Origin: Paenibacillus zeisoli
Lineage (GTDB): Bacteria; Bacillota; Bacilli; Paenibacillales; Paenibacillaceae
Length of the DNA: 64,000 nucleotides
Assembly: GCF_003994465.1 (NCBI RefSeq)
Contig: NZ_RZNX01000004.1
Coordinates: 15,997 to 79,996 of the forward strand
Reading direction: 5' to 3'
Shown here piece by piece: positions 46,919 to 57,100 of the stretch. How positions within the stretch are numbered: position 1 is the stretch's first letter; each line of letters opens with the position of its first letter. A program made the position numbers and the translations under genes. The notes under the pieces were generated by a model. The model saw only the letters and a list, made by a program, of their open reading frames with translations. It was not told where the DNA came from and did not search any database.

Positions 46919-48607
46919 TTACGCCCCCAAGAACATCTTCATGTCATCTTCCACATTGGTAATGCCGCCGATTCCGAAGTTCTCAACTAGAACTTTGACA
47001 ACGTTAGGCGAGAGGAAGGCAGGAAGCGTAGGGCCTAGATGAATATTTTTGACGCCGAGATAGAGCAGGGCGAGCAGCACGATCACGGCTTTTTGCTCGT
47101 ACCAGGCAATGTTATAGGAAATCGGCAGCTCGTTGATGTCTTCAAGGCCGAATACTTCCTTCAGCTTCATGGCGATGACGACCAGAGAGTAAGAATCGTT
47201 GCACTGTCCAGCGTCCAGTACGCGCGGGATTCCGCCGATGTCGCCGAGGTCCAGCTTGTTGTATTTGTACTTGGCACAGCCCGCAGTCATGATGACGGTA
47301 TCCTGCGGAAGCTGGGCTGCAAAGTCGGTGTAATAGTTGCGGGATTTCATCCGCCCATCGCAGCCGGCCATGACGAAGAAGCGGCGGATGGCGCCGGATT
47401 TCACGGCATCGACGACTTGATCGGCTACGTTCATCACTGCGGCATGAGCGAAGCCTCCGATAATTTCGCCGGTTTCAAGCTCCGTAGGAGCTGGGCATCC
47501 TTTCGCTTGCTCGATCAGCGCAGAGAAGTCCTTGGCTGTGCCGTTCTCTCCCTCAGGGATATGGCGGACGCCCGGGAAGCCCGTGTTACCTGTCGTATAA
47601 ATGCGGTCTTTATAACTGTCCTTCGGCGGAACGATACAGTTGGTTGTCATCAGAATCGGGCCGTTAAAGGCTTCGAATTCACTATTCTGCTTCCACCAGG
47701 CATTGCCGTAATTGCCAACGAAATGCTCATATTTCTTAAATGCCGGATAGTAGTGGGCAGGCAGCATTTCGCTGTGCGTATACACATCGACGCCGGTTCC
47801 TTCCGTCTGCTTCAGCAGCTCTTCCATATCCTTTAGATCGTGGCCGCTGATGAGAATGCCCGGACGATTTCCAACCCCGATATTCACCTTCGTAATTTCC
47901 GGATTACCGTAAGCGGAAGTGTTCGCATTGTCGAGCATCGCCATGGCGTCTACGCCGTACTTGCCGGTCTCCATCGTCAAAGCGATCAGATCCTGCACTT
48001 CAAGACTGTCGTCCAGCGTAGCGGCAAGCGCACGGCGCATGAACCGGTTCAACTCGCCATCGTCCTTCTCTAGGTGCAGCGCATGGTACGTATAAGCGGC
48101 CATCCCCTTGAGGCCGTAAATGATCAATTCGCGGAGCGAGCGAGCGTCTTCGTTAAGTGTAGAGAGGACACCAACGGTACGTGCTTTTATATCAAAATCG
48201 GCTTCTTTATCTGCTTCCCAGACGGCAGCATCCGGGAGATTAGCCGTTCCTTCGGGATACTGTTCGTCATAATAAGCGCGAACCTCGCTGCGGAGCGCAA
48301 TAGCATCGCGGACTTTCCCCACAAAAACCTCGCGGTCAAAGTTGGCATTGGTGATGGTTGCGAACAAGGAGTCCATGATGAATAGCGATACGCGCTGTTC
48401 CAGCACTTCGGGCAGCCGGACATCCAGACTGAGCCAAGAGATCCCTTTCAGCAGGTAAATGAGCAAATCCTGTAAGTTCGCTACGTCATGCGGTTTGCCG
48501 CATACCCCGACAATGGTGCAGCCTGTTCCTTTGGAAGCTTCCTGGCATTGAAAGCAGAACATGGATGGCTGATGGTTCATGGTCATTTTCGCTTCAGTAT
48601 TATTCAT
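46919..48607 (-). CDS. hcp: Hybrid cluster protein (hydroxylamine reductase / NO-detoxification)
   Basis: Hcp carries a [4Fe-4S] and a hybrid Fe-S-O cluster and reduces hydroxylamine or, more physiologically, nitric oxide. This 562-residue protein has the N-terminal cysteine set C18-x2-C21-x8-C30-x5-C36 ([21 protein letters not shown]). Hybrid-cluster segments include [12 protein letters not shown] near residue 315, [18 protein letters not shown] near residue 405, [15 protein letters not shown] and [16 protein letters not shown] follows TAGGAGGA. The divergent intergenic region has FNR-like palindromes, fitting oxygen-limited expression. Confidence 0.95.
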   Translation of the reverse strand: MNNTEAKMTMNHQPSMFCFQCQEASKGTGCTIVGVCGKPHDVANLQDLLIYLLKGISWLSLDVRLPEVLEQRVSLFIMDSLFATITNANFDREVFVGKVRDAIALRSEVRAYYDEQYPEGTANLPDAAVWEADKEADFDIKARTVGVLSTLNEDARSLRELIIYGLKGMAAYTYHALHLEKDDGELNRFMRRALAATLDDSLEVQDLIALTMETGKYGVDAMAMLDNANTSAYGNPEITKVNIGVGNRPGILISGHDLKDMEELLKQTEGTGVDVYTHSEMLPAHYYPAFKKYEHFVGNYGNAWWKQNSEFEAFNGPILMTTNCIVPPKDSYKDRIYTTGNTGFPGVRHIPEGENGTAKDFSALIEQAKGCPAPTELETGEIIGGFAHAAVMNVADQVVDAVKSGAIRRFFVMAGCDGRMKSRNYYTDFAAQLPQDTVIMTAGCAKYKYNKLDLGDIGGIPRVLDAGQCNDSYSLVVIAMKLKEVFGLEDINELPISYNIAWYEQKAVIVLLALLYLGVKNIHLGPTLPAFLSPNVVKVLVENFGIGGITNVEDDMKMFLGA

Positions 48608-48712
48608 TATTTTTCCTCCTAATATCGTGTTCCTATATTGTTAAATGTCGTCATAAGTTTGCTTTGCAATGGACTGTCAGACTGAAGTATACCCTGCCTC
48701 CGAAGTCAGTTT

Positions 48713-48728
48713 AGTGATTAAGATCACT
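48713..48728. promoter_or_regulatory. FNR/CRP-type palindrome, site 1
   Basis: AGTGA-TTAAGA-TCACT is a perfect palindromic half-site pair with N6 spacing, close to the CRP/FNR consensus TGTGA-N6-TCACA. It lies between divergent hcp and the oxidoreductase genes. Confidence 0.65.
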
Positions 48729-48739
48729 GCAACTCATTT

Positions 48740-48755
48740 TGTGATACAAATCACT
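48740..48755. promoter_or_regulatory. FNR/CRP-type palindrome, site 2
   Basis: TGTGA-TACAAA-TCACT matches the consensus with one mismatch in the flank. Its centre is 27 bp from that of site 1. A further TGTGA half-site is at about 48763. Both flanking operons encode oxygen-sensitive enzymes, so anaerobic control by an FNR protein is likely. Confidence 0.75.
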
Positions 48756-48804
48756 AACTTGGTGTGATTCTTCTTTTACACTGAAGCTATTAACCCTTTA
48801 TGAA

Positions 48805-48838
48805 AATGAACTAAAGAAGCGTGATTGCCTAGTTCATT
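48805..48838. repeat. Inverted repeat in the oxidoreductase leader
   Basis: AATGAACTA and TAGTTCATT are perfect complements separated by 16 bp, about 35 bp before the GTG of the oxidoreductase gene. It could be an operator or a leader hairpin. No matching regulator is in the window. Confidence 0.45.
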
Positions 48839-48871
48839 CCATATAGAACAAGAAGAAATGAGGGAGAGCAC

Positions 48872-49894
48872 GTGTCAATTTTGCCTCACAAAAATGAACT
48901 GGGATTCTACGAGATCCGTCTCGAATCCATCGGCGGACTTGGCGCCAATCTGGCCGGGAAAATGCTGGCTGAAGCCGGAGTAACCGGCTCTGGACTTAAC
49001 GGTTCCAACTTTTCCAGCTATGGTTCGGAGAAAAAAGGATCGCCGGTCAAAAGCTTCGTAAGATTCTGCGATCCCCAGGTGGAGATCCGCGATCACAGCC
49101 CCATTGAGCAGCCGCATGTAGTCGGCGTATTTCATGAAGCGTTATATAAGACGATAGATGTGATAAGCGGTTTACGGTCTGATGGGACGGTGCTTGTGAA
49201 TACAGCGCGAAATCTTGCCGATGTCGCCGCGGATCTGAAGATGAGACAGGGCACGCTGGCTGCGATCGATGCGCTGAGAATTGCCGTTGAGGAGAAAACG
49301 AAAGTCAATACCGCGATGCTGGGCGCCTTGTTCCGGATTTGCAGCTTCCTTGATCCAGATGACATGCGGCGGGTGATCCGCAAGACCTTTGAGAAAAAGC
49401 TGCCCCATCTCGTGGAACCGAACTTGCGGACGTTTGACAGAGGGTATAACGAAGTCCAGTTCCTTGATTTAGGCAGTAGCGCAGAGCTTGACGGCCAGAT
49501 TGCCTTCAGCAGAATACAGCCGGTTCTCGGATATAAAACACAGGAGCTCGGCGGAATTCTCAAGGTTACGGCAAACAGTGTGCTGAAGGATCTTAGCGGC
49601 TCCCGGCAGGGGTATTTGCCGGAATATAAGGCGGAGGACTGCATTAACTGTGCCGCCTGCGATACGGTATGCCCGGACTTCTGTATCGTATGGGAACAGA
49701 AGCCGGATAAGCGCGGCAACCTGCAAATGTTCATGAAGGGCATCGATTACCAGTACTGCAAAGGCTGCCTGAAGTGTGTGGAGGCCTGCCCGACTACTGC
49801 TTTGGCTGCCATGCTGGAAGAGCCGCAGTATGCGGAGCAGCACCGTATGCCGCAAGTCTTCCCCTATCTAACTGTGGAGGGAGTCAGACCATGA
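48872..49894 (+). CDS. 2-oxoacid:ferredoxin oxidoreductase, gamma-type subunit with 4Fe-4S domain
   Basis: This 340-residue protein has an N-terminal gamma domain (FYEIRLESIGGLGANLAGKM, then GSNFSSYGSEKKGSPVKSFV) and a C-terminal ferredoxin domain with two cluster motifs, CINCAACDTVCPDFC near residue 254 and CKGCLKCVEACP near residue 294. It passes electrons from the TPP enzyme to ferredoxin. The GTG start follows GAGGGAG. It overlaps the next gene by 4 bp. FNR-like sites upstream suggest oxygen-limited expression. Confidence 0.9.
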   Translation: MSILPHKNELGFYEIRLESIGGLGANLAGKMLAEAGVTGSGLNGSNFSSYGSEKKGSPVKSFVRFCDPQVEIRDHSPIEQPHVVGVFHEALYKTIDVISGLRSDGTVLVNTARNLADVAADLKMRQGTLAAIDALRIAVEEKTKVNTAMLGALFRICSFLDPDDMRRVIRKTFEKKLPHLVEPNLRTFDRGYNEVQFLDLGSSAELDGQIAFSRIQPVLGYKTQELGGILKVTANSVLKDLSGSRQGYLPEYKAEDCINCAACDTVCPDFCIVWEQKPDKRGNLQMFMKGIDYQYCKGCLKCVEACPTTALAAMLEEPQYAEQHRMPQVFPYLTVEGVRP

Positions 49895-52188
49895 CCTTAC
49901 AAACCAAAGACTTGTTAACGGAGCAAAAGGTGCCAGCCGCTCAGACAGCCGTCTTCGAATCCGGCAACGAAATGGCCGCCATGGCGGCCGCCCAGATTAA
50001 TTATCACATCATGGGGTATTTCCCGATTACGCCGTCCACGGAAATCGCCCAATATCTTGATATGATGCGTACGCGCGGTGAACACGACATCAAGCTGATT
50101 CCGGCCGATGGCGAACACGGCTCGGCGGGGATCTGCTACGGCGCAGCCGCAGCCGGAGCGCGGGTATTCAATGCGACCAGCGCGAACGGCTTTCTGTATA
50201 TGATCGAGCAGCTGCCCGTGCAGGCGGGAACCCGTTTCCCCATGGTCATGAACCTGGTAACGCGGGCGGTCAGCGGCCCGCTGGATATCCGAGGCGACCA
50301 TTCGGATCTGTACTACGGTCTGAACACCGGCTGGGTAATTCTGACCGCCCGTTCACCACAGGCCGTGTACGACATGAATATCATGGCGCTGCGTATCGCC
50401 GAGCATGCGGACGTACGCCTGCCGGTTATCGTGGCCTATGACGGCTTCTTCACCTCACATCAGAAGCGCCGGGTGCAAATATTTGAGAACCGGGCAACTG
50501 TTCAGGAGTTTGTAGGGGAGCAGCCGGAATTCCCACACGTGCTGGACGAGAACAATCCGATCGTCGTTGGGGCTTATATGAATGGCGAGGACCTCATGAA
50601 CAACCACTTCCAGCAGTCGGAGGCCATGTACCGTGCGGGTGAGGTGTTCAAGGAAGTGGCGGAGGAATATGCGGCATTGTCCGGAAGATCCTATGCGCCG
50701 CTGGATCTGTACCGCATGGAAGACGCGGAGGTGGCTTTGTTCCTGCTCAATTCCGCGGCGGAATCCTCCAAGGACGTAGTGGATCGTCTGCGGGCGAAAG
50801 GAATCAAAGCGGGCGTGATTAGCCCGAATGTTATCCGCCCGTTCCCGGCACGGGAAATCCGCGAGGCGCTGACAGGCGTCAAAGCGCTGCTGGTCGGCGA
50901 ACGTGCCGATTCCTACGGCGCAAACGGAGCCAATTTGACGCATGAGGTCAAATCGGCCCTGCAGGAGATCCGCGGCCCGCAGCCGATTGTACTTTCCCGC
51001 ATATTCGGCCTTGGCGGGAAAGATTATTACGCGGATGATGCGGAAGCCTTTTTTGCCCTGACGCTGGAGGCGATGGAGCTTGGCTATGCCAAGGTGCCGT
51101 TCGATTATTACGGGCAGACGCCGGGCGATGAAGCGCGTAAGCTGCAGCCGGTTATTGCGCCGATGAACGGGGACAGCTTCAAATCCGGCCTGATCACCGT
51201 CAAGGTGGATGAGGCGACGGGCAAGCTGGCCGTTAAAGTGCCGCCGATGCGTGCGCTTGCCGCCAAGCCGAAGCGCCTTGCTTCCGGTCACGGAGCCTGC
51301 CCGGGCTGCGGGATTTTCCCGGGGCTGGAGCTGTTCTTCAAAGGAATCGAGGGTAATATCGTGACTCTATTCCATACCGGCTGTGCCTATATCACTACCA
51401 CGGGTTATCCGTACAACTCGCATAAGCAGAGCTTCATTCATAACCTGTTCCAGAACGGGCCGGCTACATTATCCGGCACAGTAGAGGCGTTCCTAGAGCG
51501 GAAACGCCGTGGGGAGATCGAGGTTCCCGAGGACTTCACTTTTGTGATGGTGACCGGCGACGGCGGCATGGACATCGGGATGGGTTCGGCAATTGGGACG
51601 GCGCTGCGGGGCCATAATATGATCATCCTTGAATACGACAATGAAGGCTACATGAACACCGGGGCACAGCTTTCGTACTCCACGCCTTTAGGCCATATGA
51701 CCAGCACTTCCGGTGTCGGCAAGAAGCAGCAGGGTAAGGCGTTCCATCACAAAGATACGGTGCAGATGATGGCGGCGGCGCATATTCCATACGCATTCAC
51801 AGGTACGGAAGCCTTCCCGCAGGATCTTGTGAAAAAGGCAGCCAAAGCCCAGTGGTACGCCCAAAATGTAGGTACCGTCTACGGCAAGCTGCTGATCACC
51901 TGCCCGCTGAACTGGAAGTCCGATGACAAAGAAGGCGAGAATATCGTGCGCGCAGCCGTGAATTCGTGCTTCTTCCCGCTGTATGAAGTGGAGCAAGGAG
52001 AGACGAACATTACGTACAACCCGGAAGAGAAGAACAAACGGGTGCCGCTCGGCGACTGGCTGAAATATATGGGCAAATCAAGACACCTGCTCAAGGAAGA
52101 GAACAAAGAAATGCTTGGTGAATTTGATCGCGAAGTAGAGCGTCGCTGGTCGATACTGAAAGCGAAGCACGAGAATCCGCTGCTCTAA
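49891..52188 (+). CDS. 2-oxoacid:ferredoxin oxidoreductase, fused alpha-beta subunit
   Basis: The 765-residue protein joins the alpha part (NEMAAMAAAQINYHIMGYFP at residue 23; FDYYGQTPGDEARKL near residue 410) to the TPP-binding beta part (SGHGACPGCGIFPGLELFF near residue 465, VTGDGGMDIGMGSAIGTALRG near residue 555, followed by YDNEGYMNTG). Such complexes oxidatively decarboxylate pyruvate, 2-oxoglutarate or a branched keto acid to the acyl-CoA with reduced ferredoxin. Which substrate is used is unclear. ATG 49891 follows GTGGAGGGAG and overlaps the preceding stop (ATGA). Confidence 0.92.
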   Translation: MTLQTKDLLTEQKVPAAQTAVFESGNEMAAMAAAQINYHIMGYFPITPSTEIAQYLDMMRTRGEHDIKLIPADGEHGSAGICYGAAAAGARVFNATSANGFLYMIEQLPVQAGTRFPMVMNLVTRAVSGPLDIRGDHSDLYYGLNTGWVILTARSPQAVYDMNIMALRIAEHADVRLPVIVAYDGFFTSHQKRRVQIFENRATVQEFVGEQPEFPHVLDENNPIVVGAYMNGEDLMNNHFQQSEAMYRAGEVFKEVAEEYAALSGRSYAPLDLYRMEDAEVALFLLNSAAESSKDVVDRLRAKGIKAGVISPNVIRPFPAREIREALTGVKALLVGERADSYGANGANLTHEVKSALQEIRGPQPIVLSRIFGLGGKDYYADDAEAFFALTLEAMELGYAKVPFDYYGQTPGDEARKLQPVIAPMNGDSFKSGLITVKVDEATGKLAVKVPPMRALAAKPKRLASGHGACPGCGIFPGLELFFKGIEGNIVTLFHTGCAYITTTGYPYNSHKQSFIHNLFQNGPATLSGTVEAFLERKRRGEIEVPEDFTFVMVTGDGGMDIGMGSAIGTALRGHNMIILEYDNEGYMNTGAQLSYSTPLGHMTSTSGVGKKQQGKAFHHKDTVQMMAAAHIPYAFTGTEAFPQDLVKKAAKAQWYAQNVGTVYGKLLITCPLNWKSDDKEGENIVRAAVNSCFFPLYEVEQGETNITYNPEEKNKRVPLGDWLKYMGKSRHLLKEENKEMLGEFDREVERRWSILKAKHENPLL

Positions 52189-52279
52189 GTAGGGGGAAAC
52201 ATGAATACTTCTCCCGAGCCTTATGTGCGTTATCTCGTTGATTGTTCCGACATACAGCGAAGCGGGAGAAGGATTGTCT

Positions 52280-52311
52280 AAAGACACGGAGATGTTCTCC
52301 GTGTCTTTTTA
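52280..52311 (+). terminator. Terminator of the oxidoreductase operon
   Basis: AAAGACACGGAGA-TGT-TCTCCGTGTCTTTTT is a perfect 13-bp stem with a T-run. Confidence 0.92.
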
Positions 52312-52383
52312 GTTCCAAAAAAATCTAGAACTTCGTTAACAGATTAGGACATAATTTAAAGGGATTTTGTTCTTGCAAAATGA

Positions 52384-52395
52384 TACGAAATCGTA
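52384..52395. promoter_or_regulatory. Operator palindrome TACGAAATCGTA, copy 1, in a promoter spacer
   Basis: The 12-bp palindrome TACGAAATCGTA lies between a -35-like TTGCAA (52373) and a -10-like TAATAT (52397), spacer 18 bp. The same palindrome recurs 57 bp downstream. TetR-type repressors often bind such sites; none is encoded nearby. Confidence 0.6.
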
Positions 52396-52440
52396 GTAAT
52401 ATCTAATTATTAAATGGGATTATTTTTTTTGACTAATTAC

Positions 52441-52452
52441 TACGAAATCGTA
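52441..52452. promoter_or_regulatory. Operator palindrome TACGAAATCGTA, copy 2, in a promoter spacer
   Basis: This second exact copy lies between TTGACT (52429) and TAATAA (52451), a -35/-10 pair with a 16-bp spacer, in front of the DUF6463 gene. A protein bound here would block RNA polymerase, so repression is the likely mode. Confidence 0.65.
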
Positions 52453-52539
52453 ATAAAATTTGAAGGAGGTTCATTTTAACAGAGGACAATGTTAATTGTT
52501 GAATTTCACAAAATTCCAAGATAAAAAAGGAGTGTTAGT

Positions 52540-52899
52540 ATGGTAGCAGCAGCATGGATTTTGTTGGCTTTAGGAATTGGCCATTTTCTTTATGGGTTAG
52601 TCTGGTTCCGAGTACCTTTCTCAGAAGTATTTAGTGAAGGGTTTGTAAATAGATTTAAATCCAATGAATCACGGCGATCCGCATTTTGGTTCACTATATT
52701 TGGACCCTTGCTTATCATGTGTGGACATATCTCACTTCATTTGGCGAATGCAGGAGATAGAGGTCTATTTCTGATAATGGGTTATTATCTGCTTATTATT
52801 TCGCTCATCGGAATCTTAGCCCTTCCCAAGTCACCATTCTGGTTAGCCCTTATCGGCTCACTAGTCTTCGTTGGGGCAGGGTATGGGTGGATTAATTAA
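52540..52899 (+). CDS. DUF6463-family small membrane protein
   Basis: This 119-residue protein has four hydrophobic helices: AAWILLALGIGHFLYGLVWF, then FWFTIFGPLLIMCGHISLHL, FLIMGYYLLIISLIGILALP and FWLALIGSLVFVGAGYG. The GIGHFLYG and SRRSAFWFTIFGPLLIMCGH segments fit DUF6463. No function is known. ATG follows AAAAGGAGTG. Two promoter-embedded operators upstream indicate tight repression, and a strong terminator follows. It is a single gene. Confidence 0.75.
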   Translation: MVAAAWILLALGIGHFLYGLVWFRVPFSEVFSEGFVNRFKSNESRRSAFWFTIFGPLLIMCGHISLHLANAGDRGLFLIMGYYLLIISLIGILALPKSPFWLALIGSLVFVGAGYGWIN

Positions 52900-52995
52900 T
52901 GACGGTGCTTAATAAGATTGCGAGTGGCCAGACCGATTCATTTTGCATTTGACGTAGATATTTCTATTACGCAAAGGGGGCTATTACCATACTAA

Positions 52996-53034
52996 AAGGG
53001 TGCCTGAATCTGTAGTGGATCCAGGCACCCTTTT
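52996..53034 (+). terminator. Terminator of the DUF6463 gene
   Basis: AAGGGTGCCTG pairs with CAGGCACCCTT around a loop of about 14 bases, then TT. Confidence 0.85.
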
Positions 53035-53090
53035 ACAATGCAGTAGTGCTGCATTCAAGTTAAACAAACCGTCCGATTCCCAAAAAAGTA

Positions 53091-53654
53091 TTACTCCCCG
53101 AGAACAAGCTTGTTACGATAAATATCCAAATTCTCATCATCAAAGCAGACAAAATAAACCTGCTCAAGCGTTCCCGTCTGGTCACTAACCGAGTTCAAAT
53201 AATCAATGACCGTTTCCAGTGCAATTTCAGCCGCAAGCTGTTTGGGGAACCGGTATATCCCTGTACTGATATTCGGAAATGCAATGCTTTTGGCATTATA
53301 CTCCGCTGCAAGGCTAAGGGAGTTTCGGTAGCAGCCTGCAAGCAGCCTAGCTTCACCCTGGTTACCTCCATTCCATACAGGACCTACCGTATGGATGACA
53401 TGATGCGCTGGCAGATTCCCAGCCGTAGTAATAACGGCCTCGCCGACCGCGCAGCCTCCTTGCCGTTCTCTAATCTGCACGCATTCTTCGAGTATGCTTC
53501 GGCCCCCAGCCCGGTGAATAGCACCATCCACGCCACCGCCTCCCAGCAAGCTTGAGTTCGCAGCGTTGACGATCACGTCGGCCGTTATCTTCGTAATGTC
53601 ACCCTTGATCAAAGTAATGCTTGTCTGGTTAACCTTTAGGCAATCTCTCATCAT
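53091..53654 (-). CDS. Macrodomain protein (O-acetyl-ADP-ribose deacetylase, YmdB-like)
   Basis: This 187-residue macrodomain has the ADP-ribose-binding and catalytic motifs of the YmdB/MacroD type: [27 protein letters not shown] near residue 25 (with the conserved Asn, Asp and GGGG loop), [19 protein letters not shown] near residue 73 and [14 protein letters not shown] near residue 123. These enzymes hydrolyse O-acetyl-ADP-ribose or mono-ADP-ribose on proteins. Start at 53654 with AGGAGGCG upstream. A rifampin ADP-ribosyltransferase is encoded 7 kb away, but no link is shown. Confidence 0.92.
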   Translation of the reverse strand: MMRDCLKVNQTSITLIKGDITKITADVIVNAANSSLLGGGGVDGAIHRAGGRSILEECVQIRERQGGCAVGEAVITTAGNLPAHHVIHTVGPVWNGGNQGEARLLAGCYRNSLSLAAEYNAKSIAFPNISTGIYRFPKQLAAEIALETVIDYLNSVSDQTGTLEQVYFVCFDDENLDIYRNKLVLGE

Positions 53655-54180
53655 ACGCCTCCTAGATCGAATGGATTTCCAACCTACGCTTTTTAGATTA
53701 TTACCCTGGATTACCCGAACCTGCTTCCCTAGTGTTGAGGTGATTATATTTGTTTGTTCGAATTAGTAGTCTTTGAAAATTTAGAGGGATTGCTGTCGAA
53801 GGCAGTCCCTTTATTTGCGATTCAGTAAAGTTGTTAAGTTTAAAGATAACTTTACTAGATTACGTATGCAAATATTACCTAAAATGGGTAATTCAAAAGT
53901 ATGATGATTAATCCAATATTTGTATCACCATCAACATGGAGCAGGCTCAAAAGGAGGGAGTCTTAGACAAGCATGGGGCGGTTATGAGGCGGATTAATCA
54001 CCAAAATCTTTGCTGGCTAACCGGCGTTCAATTTGAACAGAAAATGGTAGCCAATTTTTGTAAGTGCGGTTATACTATTGTAGAAATATGTCGAATGTTT
54101 CTAAATAAATACAATTTTATCTTCTGCAGGTGCCTTAAAGTCGTGTATGGATTATTAAGAATAGGAGTGGTGTTTACAGC
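53655..54180. other. Intergenic region upstream of the surface protein
   Basis: An 82-codon frame at 53936-54184 has no ribosome-binding site and unusual composition, so it is not accepted as a gene. TAAAGTT...AACTTTA near 53826-53858 is a small inverted repeat. AGGAG lies 13 bp before the ATG of the surface protein. No riboswitch was recognised. Confidence 0.4.
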
Positions 54181-57100
54181 ATGAGATTAAGAGGTTTAAG
54201 CGTTCTGCTATGTTTCAGTATCGTGCTTTCTATGTTTCCGCTAAAGAGTCTGCCAGCGAACGCTGAAGCCTGGTCATTGAGGGATGCTGCAGGTTGGAAA
54301 GCCGTGTATCCTGCTAATAATCAGAACGATTATCAGCACGACCAGCAAACAGGAAGCGGTTCGGTATCGCAAGATATTGTGGGTGATGCAAATTACCCGT
54401 CGACTTTTATGCATTTTACAGATACGGAGATAGCTTTGAGAGTTCGTGTGAACCATATAGATGGTGGAACGGACGCTGCGAACTATCAATTTAAAAATTT
54501 CTCATTTGCAGGTATTGATGCAGATCTCAATGGAAGTGTCGACTTCTTTCTAGGCATATATAATCCGACTGGTAATAACGGCCGACTTGGTATTTATGGC
54601 TCAAATAGTGGCTATGCGAATACCGGTCCGAGCACAACCGGAATCTCCGGAAAGCCGCTGATGGCTTTTAAACCTGTGAACAATGTCAATTATTCCATCA
54701 CTAAGGCAGCAGACGGCAGCAATTTTGACGGCAATTCGGACTATTTCATTTCTTATAAATTCTCGGTTGCAGATATCAAAAGTGCGTTGGCAGCGAAAGG
54801 GTATAACTTTGATTCGTCTACTCCTTTCCGCTTTATGACAGGGACTGCAGCACAGGACAACTCCTTTAATCAGGATTTAAATGGAATGGACAGAACCGGC
54901 TGGTCTTCGAAAGGCACTTGGAATTCGCTTGGTGTGTTCTCGAATGTGGTATCAGCGAATGGAAGTATACCTTATTACACTGTAAATTTTGACAAGAATA
55001 CTGGCGATACTGAGGCGTCACCTGCATTCAAGGTGATTCAAGCAGGAGGAACAACACTCGGAAGTCTGCCCGTGCTGCCCACCAAGCGGAGTATGTACTT
55101 TCAGGAGTGGAACACAAAGCCGGATGGAACGGGTGAGACGATTACCGCAAATACGGTTATTAATGCGAGTACATCTGTCTATGCCATTTGGGGAGATAAA
55201 AAGGTATACACGGTCACCTTCATGAATGGGACGGATACCTTAACTACTGTGCCGACCAAGAACGGCATAGTTGGCGACAATATGCCATCTGTGCCCGTAG
55301 GCAAACAACCCTATTTTATAGGCTGGAATACAACATCGAGTGGAACGGGCAGTTGGTTAAATTCAACTACTGCTGTTACCCAGAACACTACGGTATACGC
55401 CATATTCACCAACAGTGGCGAATCCGCAGTTTTCTTCAATAACTATACGCCAAATGGCGGCTCCATCGTTGCAACCCTATATTCTAACGGAAATAGCGGC
55501 AATTTTGGCGGCGGAGGATTGCCGACGATTACCAGAACCGGCTACGTGTTCGGAGGCTGGTATAACAATACAGCGGGTACTGGGACCGCGGTTACTACCC
55601 TCGGTAAGGGATCGGCGGGGAACTATTATGCCAAATGGACACCTGCCGTTTATACGGTAACTTTTAATGGTAACGGTGGAAGCGATCCTGTCAACAATGT
55701 GCCTGATAACAAAGCCATTACAAACGGCACTTTTGGTGATATGCCTACTGCCAAACCTACTCGCACTGGTTACAGTTTCATTGAATGGAACAGAAGCCCG
55801 GATGGCAGCGGTGAAGCTATATATCCGTCCACAGTAATCTCGGAGAGTGCAACAGTCTATGCCATTTGGAAGGCGTCTAAGACGGTTACATTTAACGTAA
55901 ATGGCGGTGAAGGCGAGAATCAATTGATCTCTGCCGTTGACGGAAAGTTGGACTATCTCCCCCAGCCTCCGTTCCGTGAGAATTATACATTTTTGGGTTG
56001 GGGGACTTCGGCAGGTGCCACTACGGTTGTCAATATTCAGGATGTAACGGCTTATACAGAGCTGTTTGCTGTGTGGAGCCCGGTCTATACGGTGAACTTT
56101 GATGCCAATCAAGGTGACTGGGAAGGATCCGCCCAGACTAGTATTCTAACTGCATATGGCAGCGTACTTTATATTCCCGAAGCTCCGGTGCGCGAAAATT
56201 ATGTTTTTGGCGGCTGGAATACTGGGGCTGATGGCAATGGAGTTCCTTTTACACTGTCGACTTCGGTGACAAAGGACAACACAACTGTATATGCAAAGTG
56301 GGCGTCGTCCGCAAGTGCCTTTACTGTGAAATTTGAAGCCAATGGCGGCAGCTCCATAGACGACATGACAACCAACCAAATCGAAGCAGCCCCCGCATCG
56401 GCCAAGCCTGGCTACACTTTAGAAGGTTGGTATAGCGATCCGGGACTGAATACAGATAAGAAAGTAAGTTTCCCATATCAAGTCACAGCGAATACCACCC
56501 TTTACGCAAAGTGGACAGCCAATACATCGTCTGTAACGTTGAGTGATAACGGGGGTAGTGGCGGCAGCGAAAGTGTGACTGCAGCATATGATCAACCGAT
56601 GCCGGATGCAGCAGTTCCGAATCGGACAGGGTATACATTTACCGGATATTATGACCAGGCAAGCGGCGGAACGAAATATTACAACGCGGATATGAGCAGT
56701 GCGAAAGACTGGGATAAAACGGAGTCAGCTTCGACCCTCTATGCGCAGTGGGAAGCCGCTGTATATGCCGTTACCTTTGATGCTAACGGTGGACAGTACG
56801 CCGGGGGCACAGCAACGGCAGACCTGAATCAGACTTATGATAGCAATTATGAGCTGCCGTCTGTGAATCCTACCCGCAGCGGGTATACGTTCGCTTCGTG
56901 GAACCTGCAAGATGACGGGAAAGGGACGACGATCACAGGGAATACGAAAGTAAAAGAAGCCGGGGCGCATCATGTATATGCCGTGTGGACTGAGGTCGGC
57001 AGCGTAATGATCAATTATGCCGCCAATGATACTTCCTATGGTACGGTCAGCCAGGCGAATGAATCGTTGAACCCCGAAACGAGTACAGCATCTGGTTCGG

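Noticed and set aside
46919..48607. Several plus-strand frames opposite hcp (for example 47039-47836)
   Set aside because: Antisense shadows in a GC-rich gene; hcp is clear on the minus strand.
53936..54184. 82-codon plus-strand frame before the surface protein gene
   Set aside because: No ribosome-binding site, overlaps the next start, Cys-rich odd composition, no family resemblance.
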